Shown piece after piece: positions 63,286 through 64,000 of a DNA stretch of 64,000 bases (position 1 is its first letter; each line of letters starts with the position of its first letter). The notes beneath the pieces are model-generated. The model did no database searches, was not told where the DNA came from, and saw only the letters and a program-made list of their open reading frames with translations. The translations under genes and the position numbers were made by a program. Origin of the DNA: Clostridium kluyveri (lineage in GTDB: Bacteria > Bacillota > Clostridia > Clostridiales > Clostridiaceae). The DNA is taken from positions 1,488,001 through 1,552,000 of the forward strand of contig NZ_CP018335.1 of NCBI RefSeq assembly GCF_001902295.1, given 5' to 3'.

Positions 63286-63360
63286 TTCAAGCGCGGCAAG
63301 TAGCTAATATTCCTATCTTCTTCAAAGTGGGAGATAAGCGCTGCTGTGCGCCTGGATAAT
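63286..63360. repeat. Dispersed intergenic repeat, copy F (partial)
   Basis: On the minus strand it reads ATTATCCAGGCG, GCAGCGCTTATCTCCCACTT, TGAAGAAG, then TATTAGCTACTTG, the same series as copies B and C. It also contains a GCGCGGCAAG block. It sits between deoB and pdp and ends just before the pdp ribosome binding site. Confidence 0.72.
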
Positions 63361-63381
63361 ATCTTAAGGGAGAAATTTAGT

Positions 63382-64000
63382 ATGGATATGAAATATATAA
63401 TTCAGAAAAAAAAATCTGGTAGAAGTTTAACGTCAGAAGAAATAGATGAAATGGTACAGGGATATATAAAGGGACAAATACCTGAGTATCAGATGTCAGC
63501 TTTTCTTATGTCAGTTTGTTTTAAGGGCATGACTGAAGAGGAAACTGCAAATTTAACCATGTCTTTTGTTAATTCTGGAGATAAAGTAGATCTATCAGAT
63601 ATTAAAGGTATAAAAGTAGATAAGCACTCCTCTGGAGGTGTAGGGGATAAAATTAGTTTAATTGTTGTGCCTTTAGTAGCTTCACTAGGTATACCTGTGG
63701 CTAAAATGAGCGGTAGGGGATTAGGCCATACCGGCGGCACCATAGATAAGTTGGAATCCATAGAGGGTTTTAACACCCGGTTAAGTAAAAATGATTTTAT
63801 AAGCAATGTAAATACATATAAAATGGCTATTGTAGGTCAGTCGGGAAATCTGACTCCGGCAGACAAGAAGATTTATGCATTAAGAGATGTTACTTCCACA
63901 GTAGATAGTATTCCTCTAATAGCAAGCTCAATTATGAGTAAGAAAATAGCTTCAGGGGCAGATGCAATAGTTTTAGATGTAAAGGTAGGTTCTGGTGCAT
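63382..64000 (+). CDS. pdp: Pyrimidine-nucleoside phosphorylase (5' part, cut by window edge)
   Basis: The first 206 codons of a thymidine/pyrimidine nucleoside phosphorylase, which splits uridine or thymidine to free base and (deoxy)ribose 1-phosphate. [10 protein letters not shown] (81-90) is the phosphate-binding signature, followed by [17 protein letters not shown] and [21 protein letters not shown]. The reading frame is intact up to the right edge. The ATG at 63382 follows AAGGGAG; ATG 63388 is also possible. It acts with DeoB in nucleoside salvage. Confidence 0.95.
   Translation, partial: MDMKYIIQKKKSGRSLTSEEIDEMVQGYIKGQIPEYQMSAFLMSVCFKGMTEEETANLTMSFVNSGDKVDLSDIKGIKVDKHSSGGVGDKISLIVVPLVASLGIPVAKMSGRGLGHTGGTIDKLESIEGFNTRLSKNDFISNVNTYKMAIVGQSGNLTPADKKIYALRDVTSTVDSIPLIASSIMSKKIASGADAIVLDVKVGSGA

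Noticed and set aside
1..64000. CRISPR arrays, tRNA/rRNA genes, transposases, prophage or restriction-modification genes
   Set aside because: None seen. No spaced direct repeats, no tRNA-like cloverleaf context and no such protein families were found on either strand.

Overview
This window is strongly AT-rich chromosomal DNA from an endospore-forming, Gram-positive anaerobe of the genus Clostridium in the strict sense. The evidence is the codon use (ATA, AGA, TTA), strong GGAGG-type ribosome binding sites, a complete spoIIIA operon, spoVD, spoVE, spoIVB, spo0A and spoIIM, and Bacillus-like gene order. The protein style resembles the C. kluyveri / C. ljungdahlii group, but I cannot prove the species. 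There is no rRNA, tRNA, CRISPR array, transposase or prophage. Nearly every gene is intact; the last one runs off the right edge.

Layout: (1) 1-9.7 kb holds a loose set of single genes: a PilZ/YcgR protein, a CBS-DRTGG pyrophosphatase, a P-type calcium ATPase, an unknown basic protein, a Lon-like protease with a decayed ATPase part, and YchF. (2) 10.1-24.6 kb is the cell-wall and division (dcw) cluster: rsmH-ftsL-spoVD-murE-murF-mraY-spoVE-divIB, then DUF881-sbp-DUF881, yggS-sepF-yggT-ylmH-divIVA. It lacks mraZ, murD, murG, ftsA, ftsZ and the spoIIGA-sigE-sigG block. (3) 24.7-32.8 kb holds mtnN, lspA, an RluD-type synthase, a pyrR-uraA unit on the minus strand behind a PyrR attenuator, rqcH, dapF and a lipoprotein gene. 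(4) 32.9-39.6 kb is a compact type IV pilus / type II secretion-like operon in the order E-F-G-H-I-J-K-L-M/N-O. (5) 39.9-48.2 kb holds pepP, efp, a zinc-ribbon gene, spoIIIAA-AH and an Asp23 gene. (6) 48.4-59.4 kb is nusB-xseA-xseB-ispA-dxs-tlyA-nadK-argR-recN-spoIVB-spo0A. (7) 59.6-64 kb holds a NUDIX gene, spoIIM, a small membrane gene, a xerD-like gene, deoB and the start of pdp.

The genes work together in three main programmes. The first is peptidoglycan precursor synthesis and septum assembly. The second is sporulation: Spo0A sits behind an overlapping sigma-H promoter and 0A box, and the spoIIIA channel and the SpoIVB signal protease serve mother cell-forespore communication. The third is a surface pseudopilus machine at the position where Bacillus carries comG.

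The most interesting signals are: a roughly 165-nt structured insert between a Shine-Dalgarno sequence and the efp start codon, closed by its own long-range stem; an undescribed-looking family of dispersed intergenic repeats (six full or partial copies); a pilC/gspF gene whose only plausible full-length start is ATA; a XerD homologue at the canonical locus that lacks two of six catalytic residues; and a Lon-type protease with a lost Walker A motif.
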